From Verrucomicrobiota bacterium (GTDB taxonomy: Bacteria > Verrucomicrobiota > Verrucomicrobiia > Limisphaerales > JADJPG01): a DNA stretch of 64,000 nucleotides. The notes beneath the pieces are model-generated. The model did not search any database, was not told where the DNA came from, and was given only the letters and a program-made list of their open reading frames with translations. Positions within the stretch are counted from its first letter, which is position 1. Each line of letters starts with the position of its first letter. Both the position numbers and the translations under genes were made by a program. Below, in pieces: positions 51,486 to 60,003 of this stretch. The stretch covers positions 1 to 64,000 of the forward strand of contig JADJPG010000034.1 in the NCBI GenBank assembly GCA_016713365.1, read 5' to 3'.

Positions 51486-51998
51486 TTAATTGAAAGTCAG
51501 GGTACGCAACTGGGCGGTGGCCGGTCGGATGGCCACCCGCTGGCGGAAAACGTGGGTCTTGCCAACCTGTCGTTCGAGGTATTCAAGTGCCTGGGTCTGG
51601 CTTACCTCTTCACGCGCGCGGAACTTCGCCAGCGCCGTGAGTTCGAGAATGGCGAGTTCAACGTCGACGTAGGCCGGCACTTCGTCACCAAAGAACTCGT
51701 AGCGGGCACCGGCAATATCCACGAAGATGTTCGGGCTCCAACGATCGTTGGGATTCGCCGGAGGACCGGTCGGATCGATGTTCGGAAACGGAAATCCATT
51801 GGTGTCCAAAGCCCGCACATCGAAGGAGACGACTCCGTCGACTACACGATGGTAATTGGTTGAGACGGCGGAGAATTCGGTCTGTGAGACGAGGCTGATG
51901 TTTCGCAGCGCGTTCGAGTTGGCGTCTGCCAGCGTCATTCGATTGGTCGTTTCCAGCAGGCGATAAAGCGTGCCGACGCCGTTTGTCGCAAACACCAC
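51486..51998 (-). CDS. PilW-like pseudopilin, C-terminal part after an in-frame amber codon
   Basis: This 170-residue frame is in phase with the upstream PilW-like fragment and is separated from it by one TAG (52053-52055) and 18 codons that read DITFLSRQNDEWRAISYR. It contains SYRVVFATNGVGTLYRLLETTN, NISLVSQTEFSAVSTNYHRVVDGVVSFDVRALD and ARYEFFGDEVPAYVDVELAILE, the usual middle and end of PilW-type pseudopilins in this phylum. The first codon of the open frame, GTG, has no ribosome site, so the part is unlikely to be made on its own. Confidence 0.7.
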   Translation of the reverse strand: MVFATNGVGTLYRLLETTNRMTLADANSNALRNISLVSQTEFSAVSTNYHRVVDGVVSFDVRALDTNGFPFPNIDPTGPPANPNDRWSPNIFVDIAGARYEFFGDEVPAYVDVELAILELTALAKFRAREEVSQTQALEYLERQVGKTHVFRQRVAIRPATAQLRTLTFN

Positions 51999-52052
51999 GC
52001 GGTAACTGATCGCGCGCCACTCGTCGTTCTGGCGGGAGAGGAACGTGATGTC

Positions 52053-52430
52053 CTAAAGCCAGTTGGTGCGGCGGGAGCCGGATGGCAGGTCTTGATAAGT
52101 GGGGGTCGCTGTGGCGGCAATTGGGCTCCCATCGGGGAGTGTGGATGGACGAATGAGGCAGTTAAAAATCGCGCGTGAATTGGTCAACCGGCATGCCGTC
52201 ATCTCCTGCAAATCGCGCACGAGAATGTTCATCGTGGCGCGGCCGCCTTCCAAAATATCGACCTGAGTGGTGCCGGCGCGGAAAGCGCGTTGCACCTGAT
52301 AGAACATGAGCAGCAGCCCGACAATGATCACGGAGAGCAGCGACACCGACACCATGATCTCGATGAGGGAGAAGGCCCGGCGCCCGGCACCCCGTCGATC
52401 GGCGATGGATTTCTGGAAGGGCAGTTTCAT
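52053..52430 (-). CDS. PilW-like pseudopilin, N-terminal part ending at an in-frame amber codon
   Basis: A 125-residue fragment with a type IV prepilin leader: basic residues followed by RRAFSLIEIMVSVSLLSVIIVGLLLMFYQVQRAF, cleaved before FSLIE, with Glu at +5. The sequence breaks at NWL-stop-DITFLSRQNDEW; related proteins usually have Gln at this place (LQD/N...FLTR.N..W), so CAG-to-TAG is the likely change. The gene overlaps the PilV-like stop by one base (TGATG), which shows translational coupling in the operon. Intact length would be 314 residues. Confidence 0.75.
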   Translation of the reverse strand: MKLPFQKSIADRRGAGRRAFSLIEIMVSVSLLSVIIVGLLLMFYQVQRAFRAGTTQVDILEGGRATMNILVRDLQEMTACRLTNSRAIFNCLIRPSTLPDGSPIAATATPTYQDLPSGSRRTNWL

Positions 52431-53182
52431 CACGGGCGAAGGTAGAAGAATTCCGAGCCCACAGGGTCATTGATCAGCTGTCGAGCAACGGAGGCGCGAA
52501 AGGTTTGCGAGCGCGGCGGGGGTTTGTTGTCGTTCACGTAGGGATACAGGAACGTGAGCCGAATCTCGGCCAGGGAGGTTCCCTGCGGGTAGCCAAAGTG
52601 TTCTTCCACTGCCATGGTATTTCCCGTCACGGATTCAAACGGCAGCGCCGTGTCTTCAATGTCATTCTCTGGCGCGCGGCGCCGATCGATGACAACGCGC
52701 ATGATATAGGAAAACGCGAGCTCACGCTTGGAAGGATCCAGCTCCTTCTCCGCCGCCGAACCACTGAAGGCAGTACAGTAGACGACCGCCCGGCTGTCCG
52801 GAAAATCCGTGGCCGAGGTGATCCGCCCGATGATTTCAGAGCCCGTCGTGAAGCCTCCGTTCAAGGTATAAACCTTGGCGGGATTCTCCTCATACTGGCC
52901 GTTCCCCCCATTGAAGTCTTCGATCGCCACCTTGGTGACATAGCTGGTGAGTTCATCCACGCCAACGGCCCCGCTGCGAATCGCCTCCAGCCAGAAGGTC
53001 GCGTCCTGATTGATGATCGTTTCGGAACGGTTGTCGCGCTGCACTTCGAGGCCGGCCGGGAGAATGCCAATGATGGCGACGAGCGCGAAACCAATCACGC
53101 CGATCGCGATGGCGATTTCCACCATGGTGAAGCCCGCAACCGAGCGGCGGCGAAGCATTGAAATGGGAGAGCGGCAGTTCAT
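52430..53182 (-). CDS. PilV-like type IV pseudopilin
   Basis: A 250-residue prepilin-type protein. The cleavage site and helix read RSVAGFTMVEIAIAIGVIGFALVAIIGILPAGLEVQRDN, with Glu at +5 after the G|FTMVE site. The exposed part has SGSAAEKELDPSKRELAFSYIMRVVIDRR and ends in DPVGSEFFYLRP, similar to PilV-type minor pseudopilins of Verrucomicrobia. It would sit in the tip or priming complex of a filament. The start touches the end of the GspH/FimT-like gene (shared base at 53182). Confidence 0.82.
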   Translation of the reverse strand: MNCRSPISMLRRRSVAGFTMVEIAIAIGVIGFALVAIIGILPAGLEVQRDNRSETIINQDATFWLEAIRSGAVGVDELTSYVTKVAIEDFNGGNGQYEENPAKVYTLNGGFTTGSEIIGRITSATDFPDSRAVVYCTAFSGSAAEKELDPSKRELAFSYIMRVVIDRRRAPENDIEDTALPFESVTGNTMAVEEHFGYPQGTSLAEIRLTFLYPYVNDNKPPPRSQTFRASVARQLINDPVGSEFFYLRP

Positions 53183-53979
53183 CAGGAGATCAAGAGGGCC
53201 TGGGTTTCCACCCGGGCGCGACCGGGCAATCCATCAATGACGACATGGTGACGACCGAGGTCATCTGGAACGATTTCGCGAACGTCGACCGAGCTGGCGT
53301 CGATTTTCCCGGCCGCATCGCGCACATAGAGAATGCTGCCGCGCGCCAGCGGAATCACTTCGCCGGTCAAGGCGCTGTTCGGACCAGCCGGAGAAAGCAG
53401 GCGACCGCGATTGTCGAACCCGATGTAGGGAAGATTGTAGGTAACGGTTCGATTGGTGGCTGTCGGAAAAAAGAACGGCTTGTCGGCCGGCAATGCTCGT
53501 TCAGCAAGAGTCGCCGGACTCGCGACGCCAAGAAACTTGTTTGTCTCGATCAGGACGCCGTTTGGCAGGGACTTCCAATCCAGCAAATACCGGGGCGTGC
53601 CTCGCCCAGGCTGCTCGCCCACGGTGCGTTCGGCAAACAGCGCATAGGTGGTGTAAATGCCGCCCTTGAGACGTTCAGCCAGCGCGTTTTCCTTGGGGCT
53701 GAGCGCGAAGGTTTGATTGATGATATCCGGCGGGACGAAGACGACGTAGACGGTCGTGTTGTCCGCGATGGCCCGTGCTCGCGCGTATCCCAAGTGGTCC
53801 ACCAACTGTCGTCCCGCCGCGACGAGCACGTTGCTCTGACGAACATTTTTTAGCGCCGGCAGCGAGATTGCCGCGAGCATTCCGATGATGACCAGGACCA
53901 CGATCAGCTCAATGAGCGTGAACGCTCGCTGGTGCTTCGCGTGAACGCCGTCGAGATTTTGATTCGTGATGGGTCGCAT
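53182..53979 (-). CDS. GspH/FimT-like type IV pseudopilin
   Basis: A 265-residue pseudopilin: KHQRAFTLIELIVVLVIIGMLAAISLPAL is the leader and N-terminal helix, followed by VAAGRQLVDHLGYARARAIADNTTVYVVFVP, the GspH/FimT pattern of a stalk leading into a beta domain (VTYNLPYIGFDNRGRLLSPAG). GspH-type proteins are minor pseudopilins of type II secretion or type IV pili. It lies 8 bases after the second GspG-like gene. Confidence 0.85.
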   Translation of the reverse strand: MRPITNQNLDGVHAKHQRAFTLIELIVVLVIIGMLAAISLPALKNVRQSNVLVAAGRQLVDHLGYARARAIADNTTVYVVFVPPDIINQTFALSPKENALAERLKGGIYTTYALFAERTVGEQPGRGTPRYLLDWKSLPNGVLIETNKFLGVASPATLAERALPADKPFFFPTATNRTVTYNLPYIGFDNRGRLLSPAGPNSALTGEVIPLARGSILYVRDAAGKIDASSVDVREIVPDDLGRHHVVIDGLPGRARVETQALLIS

Positions 53980-53987
53980 GATGTGAA

Positions 53988-54686
53988 TTAGCGCGAGGTC
54001 CAGCTCAGAATGTTGTCCTTGTTGACGCCCTCATTTGCAGGAACGTTTTCGTCATATTGACCATCCGGTCCATAGGACCAGACGAGCACGGGCGCGGTCA
54101 CTTCTCCACTCGCACTGACTCCCACTTGATCCTTCTTCTGAAGCTTGTTGTAGACGGCGTCCTTGCACTTTCCATCGTCATTCATGTCGATGGTGATGAC
54201 ATAAGGATTTCCCCAAGCGTCCCGGAAGACGCCGTCGGGATCCACCCCAGGACTGCCAGCCGCAATGGACGGCTTGGCATTGATGAAAACTGTCTTCTTG
54301 GGATTGCGCTTATGACCGGCGTTGGAACCCATGTCCATATCGAGGAGAATCTGCATCACGTCTCGATTGTCCCGGACACCACTGACGTTGACCGGCGTCT
54401 TCCCTCCAAATGTAAAGTCCGGTGTGGCGGGATTCGCACCATTACTGGCGTAGCCTTCCACTTCCTTCGATGCCGGGTAGCGATCGTAGGAAGCTTCGTA
54501 GTCCTTAATGGCGGAGGCAATCATGTTCATTTCAGCCTTCGCCAGCTTGACCTTGGCCTGGCCTTTCACCTTGGCGATGGCCGGAAGGAGAATGCCGGCC
54601 AGGATCGCGATGATGGCGATCACCACCAACATTTCAATGAGCGTGAAACCGCGCGCGCGGCGGGAGTAATTGAGGGAGGTTTTCAT
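53988..54686 (-). CDS. GspG-like major pseudopilin (second copy)
   Basis: A 232-residue protein from the ATG at 54686; the frame runs 68 codons further without family similarity. The leader and helix read RRARGFTLIEMLVVIAIIAILAGILLPAIAKVKGQAKVKLAKAEMNMIASAIKDYEASYDRYPAS, a classic GspG start with IKDYEASYDRYP. The C-terminal part has DPDGVFRDAWGNPYVITIDMNDDGKC, the calcium/tail region, and ends in WSYGPDGQYDENVPANEGVNKDNILSW, a typical tail. It would form the main body of a pseudopilus. Confidence 0.88.
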   Translation of the reverse strand: MKTSLNYSRRARGFTLIEMLVVIAIIAILAGILLPAIAKVKGQAKVKLAKAEMNMIASAIKDYEASYDRYPASKEVEGYASNGANPATPDFTFGGKTPVNVSGVRDNRDVMQILLDMDMGSNAGHKRNPKKTVFINAKPSIAAGSPGVDPDGVFRDAWGNPYVITIDMNDDGKCKDAVYNKLQKKDQVGVSASGEVTAPVLVWSYGPDGQYDENVPANEGVNKDNILSWTSR

Positions 54687-54894
54687 GGTTGAATGAAAAG
54701 GTAAAAGTGTCGTTCTACGGCAAGGAGCGAATAAACCGGAAGGCAAAGCAGACTGCGTTAAATGCAAAGAGAAACGCGATGGCGCGGATTCGGCAGCATC
54801 GAGACTCATCGTCGAGTCCCAAGAGACATCAGACCACTCTACGACCAAGGGGCGCGGCGAGTTACGCAGGAACGTTTGAGTGGTGTTCATGAAA

Positions 54895-55485
54895 TCAGTC
54901 TTTCCAGTTGCCGATGACGATTTTGTTGTTGCCTACCAGAACCTCGGCCCACAGGTCGAAGGACTCGGTGTTGTTCGTCGGGTTCTTGGAAACATAACGC
55001 CAAGGATTTGTTTCACTGTCCGAACCCGCCCCTCGGTAACCAACCGTCAATCGATACACCGGCCCGTTGGTGCTGTAGTTCTTCCCCGGGATCCCAATGT
55101 TCGGGAAAACGTCCTTAGCTTCGCCGCCCGTGTTGACGATGCCTTTGATACCAAACTCCGCCATCGCAGTTGCACCGTCCAGGGGAGTGGCCGTCAGTTC
55201 ATAATAGAGGGGGTTGTGCGCAGGATTCGGTGACGCCTTGGCATTGTCCTGCGGATAAAATCCATACTTCTTATGATACGACTCAATCGCCGTCGCCACC
55301 TGATTTAACTCGGTTTGGACTCTTGCCCGGACGGCGGTCTCGCGGAAATGGCTGGCGCCGCCAATAACCAGAGCCGCCAGAAGGCCGATGACAGCAATCA
55401 CCACCAGCATTTCAATCAAGCTGAATGCCGCACGGCGAACCGCAGACGTTGGTCCTCCGTTCGTGTTGGAAAATCGAATCATCAT
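54895..55485 (-). CDS. GspG-like type IV pseudopilin (first copy)
   Basis: About 196 residues from the ATG at 55485 (a second ATG follows directly). The signature is RRAAFSLIEMLVVIAVIGLLAALVIGGASHFRETAVRARVQTELNQVATAIESYHKKYGFYPQDN, a GspG-like stalk; the tail ends in SFDLWAEVLVGNNKIVIGNWKD. It lacks the calcium-loop pattern of the next gene. Its start overlaps the stop codon of the BrnA-like antitoxin gene, so the toxin-antitoxin pair and the pilin genes may share one transcript. Confidence 0.85.
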   Translation of the reverse strand: MMIRFSNTNGGPTSAVRRAAFSLIEMLVVIAVIGLLAALVIGGASHFRETAVRARVQTELNQVATAIESYHKKYGFYPQDNAKASPNPAHNPLYYELTATPLDGATAMAEFGIKGIVNTGGEAKDVFPNIGIPGKNYSTNGPVYRLTVGYRGAGSDSETNPWRYVSKNPTNNTESFDLWAEVLVGNNKIVIGNWKD

Positions 55486-55784
55486 AATCTTTGTCGCATT
55501 GAACCGCCGTCGCGCTCGCGGAGTTCGCTCTCCATGCGTTCGCTCAGCCACTGTTTCATCATGCTTTGGTAATTGAGATAACGGGATCGAGCCAAGCGTT
55601 TTATGCGCGCCAACATCCGCGGGTCCATGCGAAGCGTGATGGTCACTGACTCAGACAGCTCAGAGCTCGCCGCCACCGCGGAGTCCATCAACCGAAGGTC
55701 CAGCCGGTTCTCCGCCCAAAAGGCAGCCTCCCCCTCTTCGCTGTCGAAGAGCGGAACGTCGTCCCAGCTGGTAATGACATTCAT
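55482..55784 (-). CDS. BrnA-like (CopG/ribbon-helix-helix) antitoxin
   Basis: A 100-residue protein from the ATG at 55784, 16 bases after the toxin stop; a GTG nine codons earlier overlaps the toxin end. The C-terminal half SVTITLRMDPRMLARIKRLARSRYLNYQSMMKQWLSERMESEL is a ribbon-helix-helix DNA-binding domain of the CopG/COG5304 antitoxin type. The N-terminal acidic part (VPLFDSEEGEAAFWAEN) would bind and block the toxin. Such proteins repress their own promoter. Confidence 0.8.
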   Translation of the reverse strand: MNVITSWDDVPLFDSEEGEAAFWAENRLDLRLMDSAVAASSELSESVTITLRMDPRMLARIKRLARSRYLNYQSMMKQWLSERMESELRERDGGSMRQRL

Positions 55785-55800
55785 GATGGTGAATTCAAAC

Positions 55801-56091
55801 TTAGGTCGCACCGAGTGTCTGGTTCATCTTCCGTTGGTAAAAAAACTTCTCTTCTGACTCGAACGGCCTCGCGTGAATCACACGAACCGATTTTCCGTTG
55901 GTTCGATAGACGGTGATGATGCCGGCGCCATTGGCGGATACACCGAGGTTGAAATAGCGCGCTTGGGCGGAGAAACGGGGTGAGTCCGGCAACAACCGAA
56001 CCGCAAAGGGATCCTCGAACGTTTCCTCGATGTCCTTGATCGAGATGCTCGTGCTCAGATTAAACGGAGGATTGTTCCAATCGAACTCCAT
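55801..56091 (-). CDS. BrnT-like ribonuclease toxin
   Basis: A 96-residue protein with the BrnT pattern: MEFDWNNPPFNLSTSISIKDIEETFEDPFAVRLLPD, then RYFNLGVSANGAGIITVYR and SVRVIHARPFESEEKFFYQRK, corresponding to the family's strand-strand-ISAR-helix core. BrnT toxins are RelE-fold RNases kept inactive by BrnA. The consensus WD-x-K-N-x-x-KH start is reduced here (no K-H pair in the usual place), so it may be an atypical member. Toxin first, antitoxin second, is the BrnTA order. Confidence 0.75.
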   Translation of the reverse strand: MEFDWNNPPFNLSTSISIKDIEETFEDPFAVRLLPDSPRFSAQARYFNLGVSANGAGIITVYRTNGKSVRVIHARPFESEEKFFYQRKMNQTLGAT

Positions 56092-56435
56092 AACGTCATG
56101 CTAGGTATATCCATCGCCGATTCATTGTCGTTACATTGTATTTACGCGCGGTTAAGTATTTGGTCAAGCGACTTCTTTGGGATTTCCCCGATTGGTCTGG
56201 AACGTCGACAAACTACCGGTGGAGTCCTGTGAGTCAACACTTTCGTCAACGCTCCCCCGCTGCCCGTGGGCCCCGCCGGGCCATATTCTTGCACCGACAT
56301 CTTCCGCGCATAATGCGAATGGTCGGACGCCGATGAATCAATTCCCCGAATCGAGTAAACCTTGCAGCGTAAATCTCCACCACAGTAACTTCTCTGCGTT
56401 CTGGTCGTCACCGAGTGACACCGTCCCAATTACCT
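56092..56435. other. Intergenic region between brnT-like and PEPCK-like genes
   Basis: A 344-base stretch without a gene. On the minus strand it holds the candidate toxin-antitoxin promoter (listed separately). On the plus strand a weak pair TTGCAC (56289-56294) and TAATGC (56311-56316), 16 bases apart, could serve the downstream large gene, but the match is poor. A GC-rich GGGCCCCGCCGGGCC stretch lies near 56270. Confidence 0.35.
56139..56167 (-). promoter_or_regulatory. Candidate promoter of the BrnT/BrnA-like operon
   Basis: On the minus strand TTGACC (56167-56162) and TAAATA (56144-56139) are exactly 17 bases apart, about 50 bases upstream of the toxin start. The spacing is ideal, the -10 match moderate. 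BrnA-type antitoxins usually bind over such a promoter; I see no strict palindrome to name as the operator. Confidence 0.4.
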
Positions 56436-59400
56436 ATGGATCTCGCTCGCAGCATCGGACTGGGTACAGCGACGCCGCTCTATCCCGACAAGAAACTTCT
56501 TCAATATATCAATCTGAAGCTCGCCTCGCTGGGCTGCCCCACGGTGGCGGGCGACTCGGACGCTGAGTTTGAGGAACTTGCCACCGCCCTGCTCCTCCAT
56601 CATCGCGAAACCGATCGTCTGCTCGCCGACTATCTCTGCCCGGCCGACCAGAGGATTCAGAGTTTCCTTGATGACTACCTGAAGAACACTTCCACTTCAC
56701 CCAAGCTCCCGGGGCAAACATTTGTGCTCGATCGCCACGGACTCGCCCGCGCGATGTCACTGGCTCCGGATCGCGACTTCTTTGTCTCGGATATCGTGAG
56801 CTCGTATCGCGTGCGCCAGGGCGTGTTGCATAATCCGAAGAGCGATCGCCGCACCACGAAGGGAATTTTCCACGTGACGGAAGGCGGGCTTCCGGTGCCC
56901 GACGACAAACGATCCGTTCCAGTGGAGACCTTTGCACGAATGCTCCAATTCGCGCTGACGCCACCGCGGGAACTGATGCGCCTGCCGTTTACCTCCAGCC
57001 AAACGGAGCAAGCCGAGTGCTTCGTGTCTCTGATGCTCCGCCCGCTGGTCTGTCCGGAGGTCCGCGGTTTCACCAGCGCCAAGTCGATGGAGATTCGTTT
57101 CTTCGCGCCCGGGAACCTGGTGAGCAATCTTGATTTCGTGGAAAGCATCTTCGGTAATGCCGGCGATCCGTTCCTGCCCGAAAACGATGCTGGCCTCGAT
57201 GTGGAACACTGGACCGGACACACCGGCTGCGTGATCCTCGCGCCGCACTTGGTGACCATTACCAAGAAAGCCGCCGGCCTTCCTCACTACGACGACGCGA
57301 CGGAACGCCAGCGTCGCGACGAGATGTATTGGAAAAAGCCCGGCGAACTCTACAACGACGGCGGCGCGTTCAAAATCACCTGCCGTGACAAGCGCGGAGT
57401 GATGGTAACCATCATCGCCGACAACTATTTCGGTTACTGCAAGAAAGAGGTCAAAACGCAGATCAGCTACTCGGCGAATCTCTTTGGACAATGCGAGGAA
57501 GAACACGCCGGCGGCGCGCTCGTGTTTGCCAGCTACGATCTCGGGGAAGAATTCAGCGGCGATCTCCACGTTCAAAAGAGCGGCCACAGCTTCGACGAGG
57601 TGAAGAAACTTTTCGGTGAAGCGATCGACATCAAGCCCGAGGGCTACGCGATCGACAAAAAGTTTCCGGACATCGTTTACGTCCCGGAGGACGTCCACTT
57701 TGATCTGCACAAACAAACCGTCAGCTGGGATGACAGCAAGCACAGCATTCGCCTCCTGCCCGGCAAAACATACGTGCGTCCATCCGGCTACAAAACGCAC
57801 ATGGAGAAACCTCCGGGCGGCCGCATCTGGCGCCTGGTCGGCACCGTCGCGGAAGGCGTGGTCTGCCACAAGCCCTGCACCGTTTCCGGCGGCGGCAAAT
57901 CGGAAATCTCCAAACCGATCAGCGACGCCATCATCACCGGACCGGTTTTCGTCACTGACTACCGCAAAGACTTCGACCGCGTGGCCGAATTGATCAATCG
58001 CGACTACTCGGTGCGTTTTAAGGATCGGAAGAAGAAGGACGACCGCCCCATCCTCAGCTCCGAGCGTTCACTGGGTTCCGTCATCAAACTGCTCACGCCA
58101 TCCACGCGCGATTACACCAGCGCTTACAACACCTGGTTGAAGAGCATTCCGCAGTACATCAAGGAGCTCGTCTTCGTCGTGAAGCGCTTCTACAAGCCCG
58201 AATGGGGCGACGACTGGCAGCGCCATTTCAAGGTGGACACAATCAATGGCACGCCCGGCAACGAACTGAAGTTCGACAACCGGAAGATGATGACCACCTA
58301 CCTGCGTGTCGGCTTCGAGGAAGATGGGTCCTGGCGCACGTTCGGCATGCGGAAAGATTTTCAGCCGGCGATCAAGTTGCAGCTGGAGGATGACATCACC
58401 GCGTCCGTGGTGGTCCCCGCCAGCGCGCTAAAACACCTGAGTCATCACGCGAAAAATCCTGCACTGAAATTTGTCAGCAACTGCGAGTATCGCCTGTTCC
58501 AGCGACCGGACGATGCCATCCATCGCGGCTACGACAAGCAGACCGAGGCGGACTTTTCGCGCACCGGGAATTTCTTCTCGAACTACGAACCGATGTCCGG
58601 CGCCCAGGCGCGGGATCTGATCGATGAATCGATCGGCTTCGACAAATTCACTGAGCCGATGCAGGAGATCATCCGCACCGCGGCGTCCACCGACAAGCCG
58701 GCGTATTTCGTATCGACCGCCCATCCGCGCATTGTGGAAGGCAAGCCATCGAAGAATCCCCGTTATCTTCAGCACCGGCCCGATCTGCTGAATCCCCAAT
58801 CAGTTTATCTCGCCGAAATGGCCACCCGCCTGCACCGGCGCATCCCGCTCAGCCAGCCGGTCCACAACGCCGTCAGTGCGATTCTACCCGGCCGGCGCAA
58901 CAACCCTCCGGAACCCGCTGCGAACATCCGCCCGCTCGCCGTCTTCAATCCGATCCATTACATGGAACTGCCGGAACTCTTCATGGAGTTCATCTGCAGC
59001 ATGACGGGCAAGTCACCGTCCACCACCGGCGCCGGCTCGGAAGGAGCCCTCACCAAAGGTCCGTTCAACGCGCTGCCGCCGATCATCGATCTCAACAACG
59101 CTCTCGTGAGCTATTTGCTCACGGGCTACGACAGCTTCGTCACCGCCGCCGGCCACATCGGCCCGAATGGCCGCGTCGATCACGACATCAGCCTGCTGGT
59201 CCCGGAACTCTGGTGCCGCATGAGCATTGAGGAACGCGATCCGGAATTCCTCATCACCGAAGGCTTCCTCGAACGCTGCACGGACTTCGATCACTTGGGA
59301 AAGAAGGTGCTCGCCAGCCGTCTCGGGTATCGCATCACACAACGATTTGTTCGCGCGTTCTTCGGGCGCCTCTTTAATCATCCTCACGTCGTGTTCCCGG

Positions 59401-59978
59401 ACGAAATGCTCCGCCCCGAACTGCAGGACCTCGATGTCTTCGCGGACGGCATGGATAACATCATCGCCACCCAGCAACGCGTCGCGGCGCATTACTTCGA
59501 CGACGGCAGCATCAACGACGCGTGTCCGCCATTGCGCGCGCTGCTGCACATCATGCGTCACGATACGTATGAAGGAAAAGGGCTCGACCACCTGGACATC
59601 CGGGGGCTCTTCACGCGGGAAAGCCTGTTGCGAAGCGACTGGTACGAAACCCGTCTGAAGACGAAACAAGTCGCGGATCAACAACTCTGGCAACGTCACG
59701 TTCGCTATCTGGAATGCTTCCTTACCAAGGCAGTCTACGCGGAAGAGGCCACACGACTGGGAATTCGTGATCGTCTAACCGAGGCCCGCCGGACACTGAG
59801 CTACGTCAAGAAACCCTCGTACCTGAAGCAGCTTCAAGGCACCCTGGGAACTGATCCGCTTGCGCTACGTCCTGCTCAAACCAAGTCCGCCCGAAGCAAC
59901 CGACCGACCTTCCCGAAGGCCAAACTGCCCAAGAGCAAGCGGACCACCCTGCGCCAGCGGAAAAGTCTCGCCGTTTAA
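56436..59978 (+). CDS. Candidate PPi-dependent phosphoenolpyruvate carboxykinase (large, ~1,180 residues)
   Basis: A 1,180-residue cytoplasmic protein without signal or membrane helix. A GTG seven codons upstream is an alternative start. Distinctive blocks are HWTGHTGCVILAPHLVTI, DGGAFKITCRDKRGVMVTI, ADNYFGYCKKEVKTQISYSA, CEEEHAGGALVFASYDLGEEF and GKSPSTTGAGSEGALTKGPF. Length (about 130 kDa) and these blocks agree with my memory of pyrophosphate-type PEPCK of Propionibacterium and Entamoeba, which interconverts PEP and oxaloacetate using PPi/phosphate. The usual GTP/ATP PEPCK P-loop is not visible, as expected for a PPi user. The basic C-terminal 35 residues are an extra. Family identity is from memory, not from a search. 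Confidence 0.6.
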   Translation: MDLARSIGLGTATPLYPDKKLLQYINLKLASLGCPTVAGDSDAEFEELATALLLHHRETDRLLADYLCPADQRIQSFLDDYLKNTSTSPKLPGQTFVLDRHGLARAMSLAPDRDFFVSDIVSSYRVRQGVLHNPKSDRRTTKGIFHVTEGGLPVPDDKRSVPVETFARMLQFALTPPRELMRLPFTSSQTEQAECFVSLMLRPLVCPEVRGFTSAKSMEIRFFAPGNLVSNLDFVESIFGNAGDPFLPENDAGLDVEHWTGHTGCVILAPHLVTITKKAAGLPHYDDATERQRRDEMYWKKPGELYNDGGAFKITCRDKRGVMVTIIADNYFGYCKKEVKTQISYSANLFGQCEEEHAGGALVFASYDLGEEFSGDLHVQKSGHSFDEVKKLFGEAIDIKPEGYAIDKKFPDIVYVPEDVHFDLHKQTVSWDDSKHSIRLLPGKTYVRPSGYKTHMEKPPGGRIWRLVGTVAEGVVCHKPCTVSGGGKSEISKPISDAIITGPVFVTDYRKDFDRVAELINRDYSVRFKDRKKKDDRPILSSERSLGSVIKLLTPSTRDYTSAYNTWLKSIPQYIKELVFVVKRFYKPEWGDDWQRHFKVDTINGTPGNELKFDNRKMMTTYLRVGFEEDGSWRTFGMRKDFQPAIKLQLEDDITASVVVPASALKHLSHHAKNPALKFVSNCEYRLFQRPDDAIHRGYDKQTEADFSRTGNFFSNYEPMSGAQARDLIDESIGFDKFTEPMQEIIRTAASTDKPAYFVSTAHPRIVEGKPSKNPRYLQHRPDLLNPQSVYLAEMATRLHRRIPLSQPVHNAVSAILPGRRNNPPEPAANIRPLAVFNPIHYMELPELFMEFICSMTGKSPSTTGAGSEGALTKGPFNALPPIIDLNNALVSYLLTGYDSFVTAAGHIGPNGRVDHDISLLVPELWCRMSIEERDPEFLITEGFLERCTDFDHLGKKVLASRLGYRITQRFVRAFFGRLFNHPHVVFPDEMLRPELQDLDVFADGMDNIIATQQRVAAHYFDDGSINDACPPLRALLHIMRHDTYEGKGLDHLDIRGLFTRESLLRSDWYETRLKTKQVADQQLWQRHVRYLECFLTKAVYAEEATRLGIRDRLTEARRTLSYVKKPSYLKQLQGTLGTDPLALRPAQTKSARSNRPTFPKAKLPKSKRTTLRQRKSLAV

Positions 59979-60003
59979 CCGGCTTCGTGGCACGGATTGG
60001 TTC

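Noticed and set aside
52053..52055. Amber recoding (stop-codon readthrough) in the PilW-like gene
   Set aside because: TAG ends other genes in the window and no recoding signal follows; a point mutation or error is simpler.
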